Source of the DNA: Oscillospiraceae bacterium
GTDB taxonomy: Bacteria > Bacillota > Clostridia > Oscillospirales > Oscillospiraceae
Assembly: GCA_020025295.1 (NCBI GenBank)
Contig: JAHHSJ010000026.1
Location: 1 to 26,097, forward strand
Reading direction: 5' to 3'
Length of the DNA: 26,097 bases
In this document: positions 8,081-16,782 of the stretch, in pieces
Layout of the letters: every line of letters begins with the position of its first letter
Numbering within the stretch: position 1 is the stretch's first letter
Program-made: the position numbers and the translations under genes
The notes under the pieces: model-generated
The model's input: only the letters and a program-made list of their open reading frames with translations
Told to the model about the DNA's origin: nothing
Database searches by the model: none

Positions 8081-8109
8081 TTGACTTACATTCAAAACAG
8101 TTATATAAT
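8081..8109 (+). promoter_or_regulatory. Strong sigma-A promoter of the glycogen operon
   Basis: TTGACT (8081-8086), an exact 17-base spacer and TATAAT (8104-8109) nearly match the housekeeping consensus. Transcription should start near 8116, about 40 bases before the GTG at 8157 and 77 before the AUC at 8193. No obvious operator repeat overlaps it. Confidence 0.85.
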
Positions 8110-8156
8110 TTGCACAACAGAGCATTCATCTTTTCGAAAACAACAGACACCGGTGA

Positions 8157-10184
8157 GTGTCCTTCAAGATTAACCTTTGGAGGTGCTTTACTATCAACAA
8201 CAAAAATCTTTCCGAATTCGATTCCCGTCTGAACTGTTTCTTGAACGGGAACTGCGATGACGCCTATCAACTGTTGGGCTGTCATCCGGACGAAGAAAAT
8301 GGAACTGTCGGTTTTCGGTTCCGTGTCTGGGCACCCAATGCTCAGGGCGTTGCCCTCGTCGGTGATTTTAACCAGTGGGACGATCAGTCTACCCCGCTCC
8401 ACATGATCCGGGGCGGCATCTGGGAATGCTTCACCAATCAGGTTCATCAAGGCGACCTTTACAAATTCGCCGTCCACACCAAGGATGGCCGTACCCTGAT
8501 GAAAGCTGACCCCTACGCCTATTTCTCCGAGCTTCGGCCGAACACCGCTTCCCGTGTATGGGACATCTCCCACTACCAGTGGAACGACGAAGCATGGCTG
8601 AATTTCCGCAGAAAAAAACCGCTGTACCACAAGCCGGTGAATATCTACGAGGTACATCTCGGCTCCTGGCGGCGCACCGCAGACAACGAATGGCTCTCCT
8701 ACCGGGAGACCGCCAATTATCTGGTTCCTTATGTGAAGGAAATGGGCTACACCCATGTGGAGCTGCTGCCGATCACAGAACACCCTCTGGATATGTCCTG
8801 GGGCTATCAGACCACCGGTTACTTTGCGCCCACCTCTCGCTACGGTGAGCCGGAGGATTTCAAATACTTGGTGGATCAGCTGCATCAGGCTGGCATTGGT
8901 GTGATTCTGGACTGGGTCCCGGCTCACTTCACCAAGGACGCCTTCGGTCTGTACGAATTTGACGGAACTCCCTGCTACGAATATGCCGATCCCCGAAAGG
9001 GCGAGCACCGCCAGTGGGGCACCCGTATTTTTGACTTCGGACGCAACGAAGTGCGAAACTTCCTCTTCTCCTCGGCTATGTTCTGGATCAATGAGTATCA
9101 CATTGACGGTCTCCGTGTGGATGCCGTCAGCTCCATGCTCTATTTGGACTTCGGCCGAAATGACGGCGACTGGGTTCCCAACAAGTACGGCGGCAAGGAA
9201 AATCTGGAGGCCGTTGACTTCCTCCGGGTACTGAACCGTCTGGTCTTTAAGTGGCATCCGGATGTGCTGATGGTGGCGGAAGAATCTACCTCTTGGGAGC
9301 ATGTCACCGGCCCGCTGGAGCAGAGTGACATGGCACTTGGCTTCAACTTCAAGTGGAACATGGGCTGGATGAACGACGCCCTGCACTATCAGAAGATGGA
9401 CAGCTACTTCCGTCAGTTCAATCATCGGGATCTGACTTTCCCGCTGGTGTATGCCTTCAGCGAGAACTACATTCTGCCCATCAGTCATGATGAGGTCGTT
9501 CACATGAAGGGCAGCATGCTGGGCAAGATGCCCGGAGATGACGAGGCCAAATTTGCCGGTGTGCGTGCGTTCTATGTCTACATGATGACCATTCCCGGCA
9601 AAAAGCTGAACATCATGGGCACGGAGATCGGTCAGTTCAACGAATGGCACTATGAGTATTCTCTGGACTGGCATCTGCTGCAGTATCCCCAGCATCAGAA
9701 GCATCAGGCATTCTTTAAGGCTCTTAACAACCTCTATCTCCAGCGTTCGGAGCTTTGGGAGATTGATGATGACTGGGCCGGTTTCCAGTGGATTGAACCT
9801 AACGACGCCAATGGAAACACCCTGATCTATATCCGCAGGGATAAAAAGCAGCACGAGCTGATTGTAGCGGTGAATTTCTCCCCCATCCATCACAAGCAGT
9901 ACTGCATGGGTGTTCCTGTGGCCGGCACTTACGAGGTACTCTTCGATTCTGACGCTGAGGAATTCGGCGGTCAGGGCCGTGGCCAAACAAGCCCCGTCAA
10001 GACCTTTGCCAACCCCTGCCACGGGTTCAGTAATTCGCTGTTGGTGGATCTGCCTCCCTACTCCGGTGTCATTCTTCGCTGCAGCCGCAGAAACCCTGTG
10101 CGCAAGAGTTCTTCCGGAAAGGCATCCAAGGCGAAATCCGCCAAATCTGCAAAATTCGAAAAGAAAGCCAAGAAAAGGCTTTGA
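8157..10184 (+). CDS. glgB: 1,4-alpha-glucan branching enzyme
   Basis: GlgB (GH13) cuts alpha-1,4 chains and rejoins them as alpha-1,6 branches in glycogen. The product is 675 residues from GTG 8157. It has an N-terminal CBM48 module (about 50-130, with FRVWAPNAQGVALVGDFNQW) and a TIM-barrel with DWVPAHF (252-258), GLRVDAV with nucleophile Asp322, MVAEEST with acid/base Glu375, and SHDEVVH with Asp445. An all-beta C-terminal domain ends near residue 640. A Lys/Ala/Ser-rich tail of about 30 residues follows, which GlgB usually lacks. The start is uncertain: GTG 8157 has no ribosome binding site, while a strong one precedes an AUC codon (residue 13), and homology to GlgB also seems to begin only after that. 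First gene of glgBCDAP; the function is certain. Confidence 0.95.
   Translation: MSFKINLWRCFTINNKNLSEFDSRLNCFLNGNCDDAYQLLGCHPDEENGTVGFRFRVWAPNAQGVALVGDFNQWDDQSTPLHMIRGGIWECFTNQVHQGDLYKFAVHTKDGRTLMKADPYAYFSELRPNTASRVWDISHYQWNDEAWLNFRRKKPLYHKPVNIYEVHLGSWRRTADNEWLSYRETANYLVPYVKEMGYTHVELLPITEHPLDMSWGYQTTGYFAPTSRYGEPEDFKYLVDQLHQAGIGVILDWVPAHFTKDAFGLYEFDGTPCYEYADPRKGEHRQWGTRIFDFGRNEVRNFLFSSAMFWINEYHIDGLRVDAVSSMLYLDFGRNDGDWVPNKYGGKENLEAVDFLRVLNRLVFKWHPDVLMVAEESTSWEHVTGPLEQSDMALGFNFKWNMGWMNDALHYQKMDSYFRQFNHRDLTFPLVYAFSENYILPISHDEVVHMKGSMLGKMPGDDEAKFAGVRAFYVYMMTIPGKKLNIMGTEIGQFNEWHYEYSLDWHLLQYPQHQKHQAFFKALNNLYLQRSELWEIDDDWAGFQWIEPNDANGNTLIYIRRDKKQHELIVAVNFSPIHHKQYCMGVPVAGTYEVLFDSDAEEFGGQGRGQTSPVKTFANPCHGFSNSLLVDLPPYSGVILRCSRRNPVRKSSSGKASKAKSAKSAKFEKKAKKRL
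8179..8195 (+). promoter_or_regulatory. Strong Shine-Dalgarno facing an AUC codon in glgB
   Basis: GGAGG (8179-8183) stands 9 bases before ATC (8193-8195), which is in frame with glgB. No ATG, GTG or TTG lies at the proper distance. The only in-frame conventional start upstream is GTG 8157, which has no Shine-Dalgarno sequence. Confidence 0.5.
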
Positions 10185-10268
10185 TTTTTAAGCAAAATAC
10201 GCATCAAATTGAATTTCGGTTCAGTTTGTACCCGTTTCTGCATATATTGAGCGAGAGGTGACTTTATC

Positions 10269-11480
10269 ATGAAAAAGGAAATGGTTGCCATGCTGTTGGC
10301 AGGCGGACAAGGTTCCAGATTGTACGCCCTGACCAGTCAGGTGGCAAAACCCGCCGTTCCTTTCGGCGGAAAGTATCGCATCATTGACTTTCCCTTGTCC
10401 AACTGCGTCAACTCCGGTATTGACACTGTTGGCGTCCTGACCCAGTACCAGCCCCTGAAGCTGAACTCTTACCTCGGTAACGGTCAGCCTTGGGATTTGG
10501 ACCGTTCAGACGGCGGTCTGCACATCCTTCCCCCCTATGTTCAGAAGGGCGATGTGGGCACTTGGTTCAAGGGTACTGCCAATGCAATTTATCAGAATAT
10601 CAACTTTATCGACGAATATGATCCCGACTATGTCCTGATTCTCTCCGGCGACCACATTTACAAGATGGATTACGAGCAGATGCTGGCTCATCACAAGGCA
10701 CAGCAGGCAACCGCCACCATCTCCGTACTGGAGGTTACCATGGAAGAGGCAACCCGCTTCGGCATCATGAATGTGGATGAAAACGACGTCATCTACGAGT
10801 TTGAGGAGAAGCCCGCTCACCCCAAGAGCAATCTGGCTTCCATGGGTATTTACATCTTTGACTGGCCCAAGCTGCGCCAGTATCTGATTGATGACGAAGC
10901 CGACCCCAACTCCTCCAACGACTTCGGCAAAAACATCATCCCCGCCATGCTGGCCAACGGAGAAAAAATGGCCGCCTATCGCTTCAAGGGCTACTGGAAG
11001 GATGTGGGCACCATTCAGTCCCTGTGGGACGCCAATATGGACATGCTGGATGTGGCTAACCCCGACGGAATCAATGTCTATGACTCCGAATGGCCCATTC
11101 TGGCCCGCAATCCCATCCGTCCTCCCCACATCACCGGCGCCAGCGCTGTGGTAAAGGATTCTCTTGTGACCGATGGCTGCAAGATTTACGGCGATGTGAC
11201 TCACTCCGTTCTCTTCCACTCCGTTACCGTGGAAAAGGGCGCAACGGTGACCAACAGCGTCATCATGCCCAACACGGTCATTAAGGCCGGCGCTGTGGTG
11301 GATCACGCCATTGTGGCGGAAAACGCCGTGGTCGGCGTGGCCGCTCAGGTGGGTGTGGAAACAGAGGATGGTGCGTCCGGCGTTACGGTTGTGGCCGACG
11401 GCGTTGTTCTCAAACCCGGTGTTAAAATCCCCTACGGTGCTATCTGCACCGAATCTCCGAAAGGTGGTGACGAGGAATGA
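10269..11480 (+). CDS. glgC: Glucose-1-phosphate adenylyltransferase, catalytic subunit
   Basis: GlgC makes ADP-glucose from glucose-1-phosphate and ATP, the committed step of bacterial glycogen synthesis. The 403-residue protein has the nucleotide-binding signature AGGQGSRLYALT (11-22), the KPAVPFGGKYRIIDF block (27-41), SGDHIYKMDY with the metal-ligand Asp128 (126-135) and FEEKP with substrate Lys181. A left-handed beta-helix of hexapeptide repeats forms the C-terminal third. GAGAGGTG lies 8 bases before the ATG. It is 84 bases downstream of glgB and overlaps glgD by four bases (ATGA), typical for subunits made together. Nothing is missing compared with the family. Confidence 0.96.
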   Translation: MKKEMVAMLLAGGQGSRLYALTSQVAKPAVPFGGKYRIIDFPLSNCVNSGIDTVGVLTQYQPLKLNSYLGNGQPWDLDRSDGGLHILPPYVQKGDVGTWFKGTANAIYQNINFIDEYDPDYVLILSGDHIYKMDYEQMLAHHKAQQATATISVLEVTMEEATRFGIMNVDENDVIYEFEEKPAHPKSNLASMGIYIFDWPKLRQYLIDDEADPNSSNDFGKNIIPAMLANGEKMAAYRFKGYWKDVGTIQSLWDANMDMLDVANPDGINVYDSEWPILARNPIRPPHITGASAVVKDSLVTDGCKIYGDVTHSVLFHSVTVEKGATVTNSVIMPNTVIKAGAVVDHAIVAENAVVGVAAQVGVETEDGASGVTVVADGVVLKPGVKIPYGAICTESPKGGDEE

Positions 11481-12580
11481 CCACTCAGCTGCACGGCATT
11501 CTCTTCGCCTATCGTGACAATCTGCACCTGCGGGAGCTGACCAGCCACCGCACCGTGGCCTCCATTCCCTTCGGCGGCCGGTATCGTATGTGCGACTTCA
11601 TGCTCTCCAACATGGTCAACGCCGGTATCACCGACATTGGCGTGGTCATGCAGGAAAAGTGCCAGTCTTTGCTGGACCATCTGGGCAGCGGTAAGGACTG
11701 GGATCTGGCCAGAAAGCGCGGCGGTCTCCGTGTGCTTCCTCCCTTCACTCAGGCTCGCACCTTCCGTGGCAAAATGGAAGCTCTTTACGCCGTTTACAGC
11801 TATCTGGACGACATTCGTCAGGACTATGTGGTGATGGCCGACGGCGATCTGGCCTGCAACATTGATCTGGAAGCCGTATTCGACGAGCATATCAAGAGTG
11901 GCGCTGACATCACCGCCGTCTGCACCAAGACCCTCTCCGGCGACCCCAAGCTGTCCACCTACTTTGATGTTGCCGAGGATGGCCGCATCGTGGATGTGCT
12001 GGACGGACCCAATGTGCCTGTTGGTCTGGAATCCCTGAAGGTTTACATCCTCTCCACCAAAAAGCTGCTGGAGCTGGTGGATTACTGTGCTTCTCACAAC
12101 ATGGATTCCTTTACCATCAGTGTGCTGCTGGGCATGAAGGACAAGCTGAATATCCGTGCCTTTGTGTATGAGGGCTATGTGGCTCGCCTCACCAGTGTGG
12201 CCGGCTACTACAACCGCAGCATGGAGCTGCTGGACGAAACGGTCAGCGCACAGCTCTTCAACCCCGACCACCCCATCTGCACCAAGGATCGCAGCGATCC
12301 CTCCACCTACTACGGACCGGAATCCAAATGCGTCCACTCTCTGGTGGCAGACGGCTGCATCATTGAAGGCACGGTGGAGGACTGCGTGATTTTCCGCGGC
12401 GTCCATGTGGGCAAAAATGCCGTGGTCAAGAACTGCGTCCTGATGCAGGACACCGTGGTGGAGGATTCCGCTTCCATCCGCTATGTCATTGCAGACAAGG
12501 ATGTCACCATCAAAGCCCATCGGACTCTGTCCGGTCATGCCAGCTACCCCTTGGCAATCGACAAGGGCTGCATCATCTGA
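11477..12580 (+). CDS. glgD: GlgD, glucose-1-phosphate adenylyltransferase regulatory-type subunit
   Basis: GlgD is a GlgC paralogue found in Firmicutes that pairs with GlgC and modulates it. The 367-residue product aligns with GlgC through IPFGGRYRMCDFMLSNMVNA and a C-terminal beta-helix. Its N-terminus (HGILFAYRDNLHLRELTSHR) replaces the GGxGxRL catalytic loop, so it should be non-catalytic or nearly so. VVMADGDLACNID stands at the place of the SGDHIYKMD metal motif of GlgC. The ATGA overlap with glgC implies coupled translation and a hetero-oligomer. This loss of the catalytic loop is normal for GlgD. Confidence 0.95.
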   Translation: MTTQLHGILFAYRDNLHLRELTSHRTVASIPFGGRYRMCDFMLSNMVNAGITDIGVVMQEKCQSLLDHLGSGKDWDLARKRGGLRVLPPFTQARTFRGKMEALYAVYSYLDDIRQDYVVMADGDLACNIDLEAVFDEHIKSGADITAVCTKTLSGDPKLSTYFDVAEDGRIVDVLDGPNVPVGLESLKVYILSTKKLLELVDYCASHNMDSFTISVLLGMKDKLNIRAFVYEGYVARLTSVAGYYNRSMELLDETVSAQLFNPDHPICTKDRSDPSTYYGPESKCVHSLVADGCIIEGTVEDCVIFRGVHVGKNAVVKNCVLMQDTVVEDSASIRYVIADKDVTIKAHRTLSGHASYPLAIDKGCII

Positions 12581-12590
12581 TACCACTTTC

Positions 12591-12620
12591 TAGCCCGGGA
12601 TCCATTTGGGTTCCGGGCTA
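12591..12620 (+). other. Intercistronic hairpin between glgD and glgA
   Basis: A 13-bp stem (12591-12603 with 12608-12620, two G-T wobbles) and an ATTT loop sit between the glgD stop and the glgA ribosome binding site. No T tract follows, so it is not a classic terminator. It could stabilise the upstream mRNA or partly attenuate; the effect is unknown. Confidence 0.6.
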
Positions 12621-12643
12621 CATTCAATGAAAGGAATCATGAT

Positions 12644-14077
12644 ATGAACATCTTATTCGCCGCCTCTGAGGTCGCTCCCTTTATCAAAACCGGCGGTTTG
12701 GCCGATGTTGCCGGATCTCTTCCCCCCGCTCTGGCGGAGCTGGGGCATGATGTCCGTGTGATTCTCCCTCTGTACGAGGAAATCGGTGAAAACTGGCGTC
12801 AGGAAATGACCTTCGTCAAATACTACTATGTGCGTCTGGGCTGGCGCAGCCTGTACTGCGGCCTGTTTCAGCTGGAACGCAACGGCGTCACCTATTATTT
12901 CGTGGATAATGAGGCATACTTTAAGCGTCACGGTCTGTACGGCCACTTTGATGACGCCGAGCGCTTTGCCTTCTTCTCCCGTGCTGTGATTGAAACTCCG
13001 GACCAGATCGACTGGGCCCCCGACATCATCCACTGCAACGACTGGCAGACGGCTCTGGTGCCCATCTATCTGCTGGAGGAGCGTTATCACCGCCGCACTC
13101 TGGCACAGACCAAGAGCGTGTTCACGATTCACAACATCGAGTATCAGGGCCGTTACGGCCGTGAGGTGCTGATGGATGTGTTTGGTCTGGATTACAGCTA
13201 TTTCAACGAAAACATGCTGAAAATGTACGACGATGTGTCCATGATGAAGGGCGCTATCTACGCCAGCGATTATGTGACCACCGTTTCCCCCAACTATGCC
13301 AACGAGCTGCAGTACTCCTTCTATGCCCACGGTTTGGAAGGCGTCATTGCCGCCAACCGCTACAAGATGCGGGGCATTCTTAACGGCATCGACATGGCTG
13401 CCAACGATCCCGCCACCAGCGAGAGCATCTTTGCCAACTACACCAGCAAGAAGCACAAGGGCAAGGCCGCCTGCAAGGCAGACCTCCAGTCCAAGCTGGG
13501 TCTTCGTCAGGACCCCAATGTTCCCATTGTGGCCTGCGTGTCCCGTCTGGTGGGGCACAAGGGCTTTGAACTGGTCACTCAAGCCTTCCACAGCATGATG
13601 GAAATGAACATCCAGTTCGTGGTTCTGGGCACCGGCGAATGGGGTTATGAGCAGTTCTTCCGCAACGCTCAGATTCAGTATCCCGGCCGAGTGAGTACCA
13701 ACCTGATGTACTCCGCTCCCCTGTCCAACGCCATCTACTCCGGCGCTGACATCTTCCTGATGCCCTCCATTGCGGAGCCCTGCGGTCTGAGCCAGATGTT
13801 CGCTATGCGTTACGGCACCGTCCCTGTGGTTCGCACTACCGGCGGTCTGGCTGACAGCGTGCCGCCTTACCAGCCCAACGAGGATACCGGTCTTGGTTTC
13901 ACCTTCGGCAGCGTCAACCCCTGGGACATGCTGGATGCCGTCCGCCGTGCAGTGGATGTGTATCAGCTGGATCCCAAGGCTTGGAGCCGCTTGGTGACCC
14001 GGGATATGGAAGCTGATTTCAGCTGGGATCGTTCTGCTCTTGAATATCAGGAAGTTTACCAGAGAATTCACCCCTGA
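12644..14077 (+). CDS. glgA: Glycogen synthase (ADP-glucose type, GT5)
   Basis: GlgA adds glucose from ADP-glucose to the non-reducing end of alpha-1,4-glucan. The 477-residue protein starts with the substrate loop KTGGLADVAGSLP (15-27). It continues with HCNDWQTALVPIYLLEE, the FTIHNIEYQGRYG block, ILNGID, VSRLVGHKGFELV and the C-terminal nucleotide-site motif MPSIAEPCGLSQMFAMRYG, followed by TTGGLADSV. The length is normal for the family. AAGGA lies 8 bases before ATG 12644. It follows glgD after 63 bases containing a hairpin and has no promoter I can recognise, so it is probably read from the operon promoter at 8081. Confidence 0.96.
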   Translation: MNILFAASEVAPFIKTGGLADVAGSLPPALAELGHDVRVILPLYEEIGENWRQEMTFVKYYYVRLGWRSLYCGLFQLERNGVTYYFVDNEAYFKRHGLYGHFDDAERFAFFSRAVIETPDQIDWAPDIIHCNDWQTALVPIYLLEERYHRRTLAQTKSVFTIHNIEYQGRYGREVLMDVFGLDYSYFNENMLKMYDDVSMMKGAIYASDYVTTVSPNYANELQYSFYAHGLEGVIAANRYKMRGILNGIDMAANDPATSESIFANYTSKKHKGKAACKADLQSKLGLRQDPNVPIVACVSRLVGHKGFELVTQAFHSMMEMNIQFVVLGTGEWGYEQFFRNAQIQYPGRVSTNLMYSAPLSNAIYSGADIFLMPSIAEPCGLSQMFAMRYGTVPVVRTTGGLADSVPPYQPNEDTGLGFTFGSVNPWDMLDAVRRAVDVYQLDPKAWSRLVTRDMEADFSWDRSALEYQEVYQRIHP

Positions 14078-14111
14078 AGTCTCTGAAATCCATTGAAATA
14101 TCAAGGTTTTC

Positions 14112-14151
14112 TTGACAGCGATACCGATTTTTGCTAAATTGGTATCGCTGT
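14112..14151 (+). promoter_or_regulatory. Second promoter, before glgP, overlapped by a 16-bp inverted repeat
   Basis: TTGACA (14112-14117), a 17-base spacer and TAAATT (14135-14140), with TGC just before the -10, form an extended-10 sigma-A promoter. Transcription would begin near 14147. Lying over it is an inverted repeat with 16-base arms (14115-14130, ACAGCGATACCGATTT; 14136-14151, AAATTGGTATCGCTGT; one mispair as DNA, G-T wobble as RNA) and a 5-base spacer. The repeat covers part of the -35, the spacer and the -10, so it could be an operator. In read-through RNA it would be a strong hairpin, but it has no T tract. Confidence 0.6.
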
Positions 14152-14190
14152 ATTTAAGCAATGTGAGTTTTTAACATGGAGGAATATCCA

Positions 14191-16611
14191 ATGAAATATT
14201 CAAAGGACGATTTTAAGCTGCTGATTTCCGAGAAATTGCGGCGCAATTTCGGCATGGATCCCGCAGATGCAGATCGCCAGCAGATGTTTAAAGCCTGTGC
14301 TATGGTGATTCGCGACATGATGAGCGAACACGGTGTTACCACCCGTGCCGAAGTCACTAAGAAACAGGCACGCCAAGTGCATTACCTCTCTCTCGAATTT
14401 CTGATGGGCCGTTCTCTTGAAAAGAACGCCTTTAACCTTGGAGTACTGGAGCCCTTGAAGGCCGCCATTGAGGACATGGGCTTCAAGGCTGCCGACCTCT
14501 TTGAGGCCGAGCCCGACGCTGGTCTGGGCAACGGCGGTCTGGGCCGTCTGGCTGCCTGCTATCTGGATTCCATGACTACGCTGGAAATTCCCGCCACCGG
14601 CTACTCTATCTGCTATGAGCTGGGCATCTTCTGCCAGAAAATCATCGACGGCAAGCAGGTTGAGCTGGCTGACAGCTGGAAGGAAATGGGCGACGCATGG
14701 CTCATGTCTCACCCCGGCGATGCCGAGACCGTCCGCTTCGGCGGCACCGTTTCCACTCACTGGGAGTACGGCCGCTGCATCGTGGAGGAGTCCGGCTTTA
14801 CCTCCGTTCTGGCAGTTCCCTGCGACATGAAGATTGCCGGCTACAAGACCGATTTCGTCAATAACCTCCGTCTGTGGGAGGCCAAAAGCGCCGTGCCCGT
14901 GGACATGAACTACTACTCCACCGGCGAATATCTCCGTGCCGTGGAGTCTCAGGCCATGGCTGAAGTCATTTCCAAGGTCCTCTACCCCGCCGACAACCAT
15001 CCGGAAGGCAAGAGCCTGCGTCTGAAGCAGCAGTACTTCTTCGTGTCTGCTACCATTCAGTCTATCTTCCGCAAGCACCTGCAGCAGTACGGAACCCTGC
15101 ACAACTTCCACGAAAAGCACGTCATTCAGATTAACGACACCCATCCTACGCTGGTCATTCCCGAGATGATGCGTCTGATGATGGATGAGCACGGCATGAG
15201 CTGGGAGGATGCATGGTATATCACCACCCACACGGTGGCTTACACCAACCACACGGTGCTGGCTGAGGCTTTGGAGCGCTGGCCCCAGAACTTGGTTGCC
15301 TCTCTCCTGCCCCGCATCTGGATGATCCTCTGCGAGATCAACGACCGTTATCTGGACGAACTGCGAACCTTCTTCCACGGCGACGAGCACAAGCTGCAGG
15401 AAATGGCCGTTATCTGGGGCGGCGAGGTTCGCATGGCAAACCTCTGCGTTGCCGCCTGCTTCGCTGTCAACGGCGTTTCTGCCCTGCACTCTGACATTCT
15501 CCGCAAGGATGTGTTCCACTCCGCTTGGCTGCGCACCCCTGAAAAATTCCGCAATGTCACCAACGGCGTGGACCACCGCCGCTGGCTGACCGAGGCCAAC
15601 CCGGAGCTGCACAGCCTGATTTCCGACTGCATTGGCGATGACTATTTGATTCATCCCGAGGAGATCAGCGGATTGGAGGCCTTTGCAGACGATCCTGCCG
15701 TACTCAAGCGCATGGGTAAGATCAAGCGGAACAACAAGGTCAAGTTTGCCGAGTATGTCAAGAAGGAATACGGTATTGACGTCAATGTGGACGCCATCTT
15801 TGATGTGCAGGTCAAGCGCCTTCACGAGTACAAGCGGCAGCTGCTGAATATCCTGAACATTCTTCATCTTTATCTGGAGATCAAGCAGAATCCCAAGGCA
15901 GAATTCACCCCTCAGGTGTTCTTCTTCGGTGCCAAGGCTGCTCCCGGTTACGTCGTCGCTAAGCGCATCATTGAGCTCATCAACTCCGTTTCCTACCACA
16001 TCAACAACGATCCCGACTGCAAGGGCAAGCTGCAGGTGTTCTTCTTGGAGAACTACCGCGTTTCTCTGGCCGAGAAGCTGATGCCCGCCGCTGAGATTTC
16101 GGAGCAAATCTCCACCGCCGGCAAAGAAGCATCCGGCACCGGCAATATGAAGTTCATGATGAACGGCGCCATCACCATTGGCACCATGGACGGCGCCAAT
16201 GCGGAGATGTACGAGAAGTTGGGAGATGAAAACATCTTCATCTTCGGTCTTCGTGCCCACGAGGTGGAAAAGCTGAAGCAGCAGGGCTACAACTCCTATC
16301 CTTACTACAACAACAGCCCCATTCTCCGCAATATACTGGATCTCATCAGCCACGGCTTCTCCGACGGAAAGAGTTATCCCGACATCACCAACCGTCTGCT
16401 CTTTGGTCAGGGCTGCCCTGCCGACGAGTATCTGCTGCTGGCCGATTTCGAGAGCTACCGCCACACTCACGCCGCTCTGGTGGAGGCCTACAAGGATCAG
16501 GAGGCATGGAACCACATGGCTTTGATCAATGTGGCCCGCTCCGGCATCTTCGCCGCCGACCGCTCCATCACGGACTACGCTGAAACCATTTGGCATGTGG
16601 ATCATCGCTGA
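14191..16611 (+). CDS. glgP: Glycogen/alpha-glucan phosphorylase (GT35)
   Basis: GlgP releases glucose-1-phosphate from glycogen ends using phosphate and pyridoxal phosphate. The 806-residue product has the family blocks DAGLGNGGLGRLAACYLDSM near the N-terminus and VKRLHEYKRQLLNIL in the middle. The cofactor motif EASGTGNMKFMMNGA carries the pyridoxal Lys654, followed by GTMDGANAEM. ATG 14191 is chosen over ATG 14176 because GGAGG (14178-14182) lies 8 bases before it and overlaps the upstream ATG. It is the last gene of the cluster and may also be expressed from its own promoter, which would allow breakdown to be controlled apart from synthesis. A strong terminator follows. Confidence 0.96.
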   Translation: MKYSKDDFKLLISEKLRRNFGMDPADADRQQMFKACAMVIRDMMSEHGVTTRAEVTKKQARQVHYLSLEFLMGRSLEKNAFNLGVLEPLKAAIEDMGFKAADLFEAEPDAGLGNGGLGRLAACYLDSMTTLEIPATGYSICYELGIFCQKIIDGKQVELADSWKEMGDAWLMSHPGDAETVRFGGTVSTHWEYGRCIVEESGFTSVLAVPCDMKIAGYKTDFVNNLRLWEAKSAVPVDMNYYSTGEYLRAVESQAMAEVISKVLYPADNHPEGKSLRLKQQYFFVSATIQSIFRKHLQQYGTLHNFHEKHVIQINDTHPTLVIPEMMRLMMDEHGMSWEDAWYITTHTVAYTNHTVLAEALERWPQNLVASLLPRIWMILCEINDRYLDELRTFFHGDEHKLQEMAVIWGGEVRMANLCVAACFAVNGVSALHSDILRKDVFHSAWLRTPEKFRNVTNGVDHRRWLTEANPELHSLISDCIGDDYLIHPEEISGLEAFADDPAVLKRMGKIKRNNKVKFAEYVKKEYGIDVNVDAIFDVQVKRLHEYKRQLLNILNILHLYLEIKQNPKAEFTPQVFFFGAKAAPGYVVAKRIIELINSVSYHINNDPDCKGKLQVFFLENYRVSLAEKLMPAAEISEQISTAGKEASGTGNMKFMMNGAITIGTMDGANAEMYEKLGDENIFIFGLRAHEVEKLKQQGYNSYPYYNNSPILRNILDLISHGFSDGKSYPDITNRLLFGQGCPADEYLLLADFESYRHTHAALVEAYKDQEAWNHMALINVARSGIFAADRSITDYAETIWHVDHR

Positions 16612-16633
16612 TTCCTGTAAACAGAAAATTTTT

Positions 16634-16669
16634 ACCCCCGATGAGATTTCTCATCGGGGGTTTCTTTTT
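16634..16669 (+). terminator. Terminator of the glycogen operon
   Basis: A perfect 12-bp stem (16634-16645 with 16650-16661; arms rich in CCCCC/GGGGG) with an ATTT loop is followed by a T-rich tract to 16669. It begins 22 bases after the glgP stop. Confidence 0.95.
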
Positions 16670-16717
16670 ATTTCCTCGGTACAGGAACGATTCTTCTCCG
16701 CAAACTGCTACTATCCC

Positions 16718-16746
16718 TTGTTTCTTCGCTCAAATAATCCTATAAT
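16718..16746 (+). promoter_or_regulatory. Promoter of the zinc-ribbon gene
   Basis: TTGTTT (16718-16723), a 17-base spacer and a perfect TATAAT (16741-16746) form a good sigma-A promoter. Transcription should begin near 16753, about 30 bases before the ATG at 16783. Confidence 0.7.
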
Positions 16747-16782
16747 GGAGAAAAGAACTTTGCGTCGAAAGGAGTGGTTTAT

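Noticed and set aside
8010..10022. Very long open frame antisense to glgB
   Set aside because: It runs against a certain gene with clear catalytic motifs, and its product resembles no protein. Codon bias on the sense strand explains the lack of stops. The same applies to long frames antisense to glgD, glgA and glgP.
7120..14151. A shared regulatory motif GCGATAC in the hairpins at 7125 and 14115
   Set aside because: Only seven bases are common, one site is a plain terminator, and no third copy sits near a promoter; chance is the simpler explanation.
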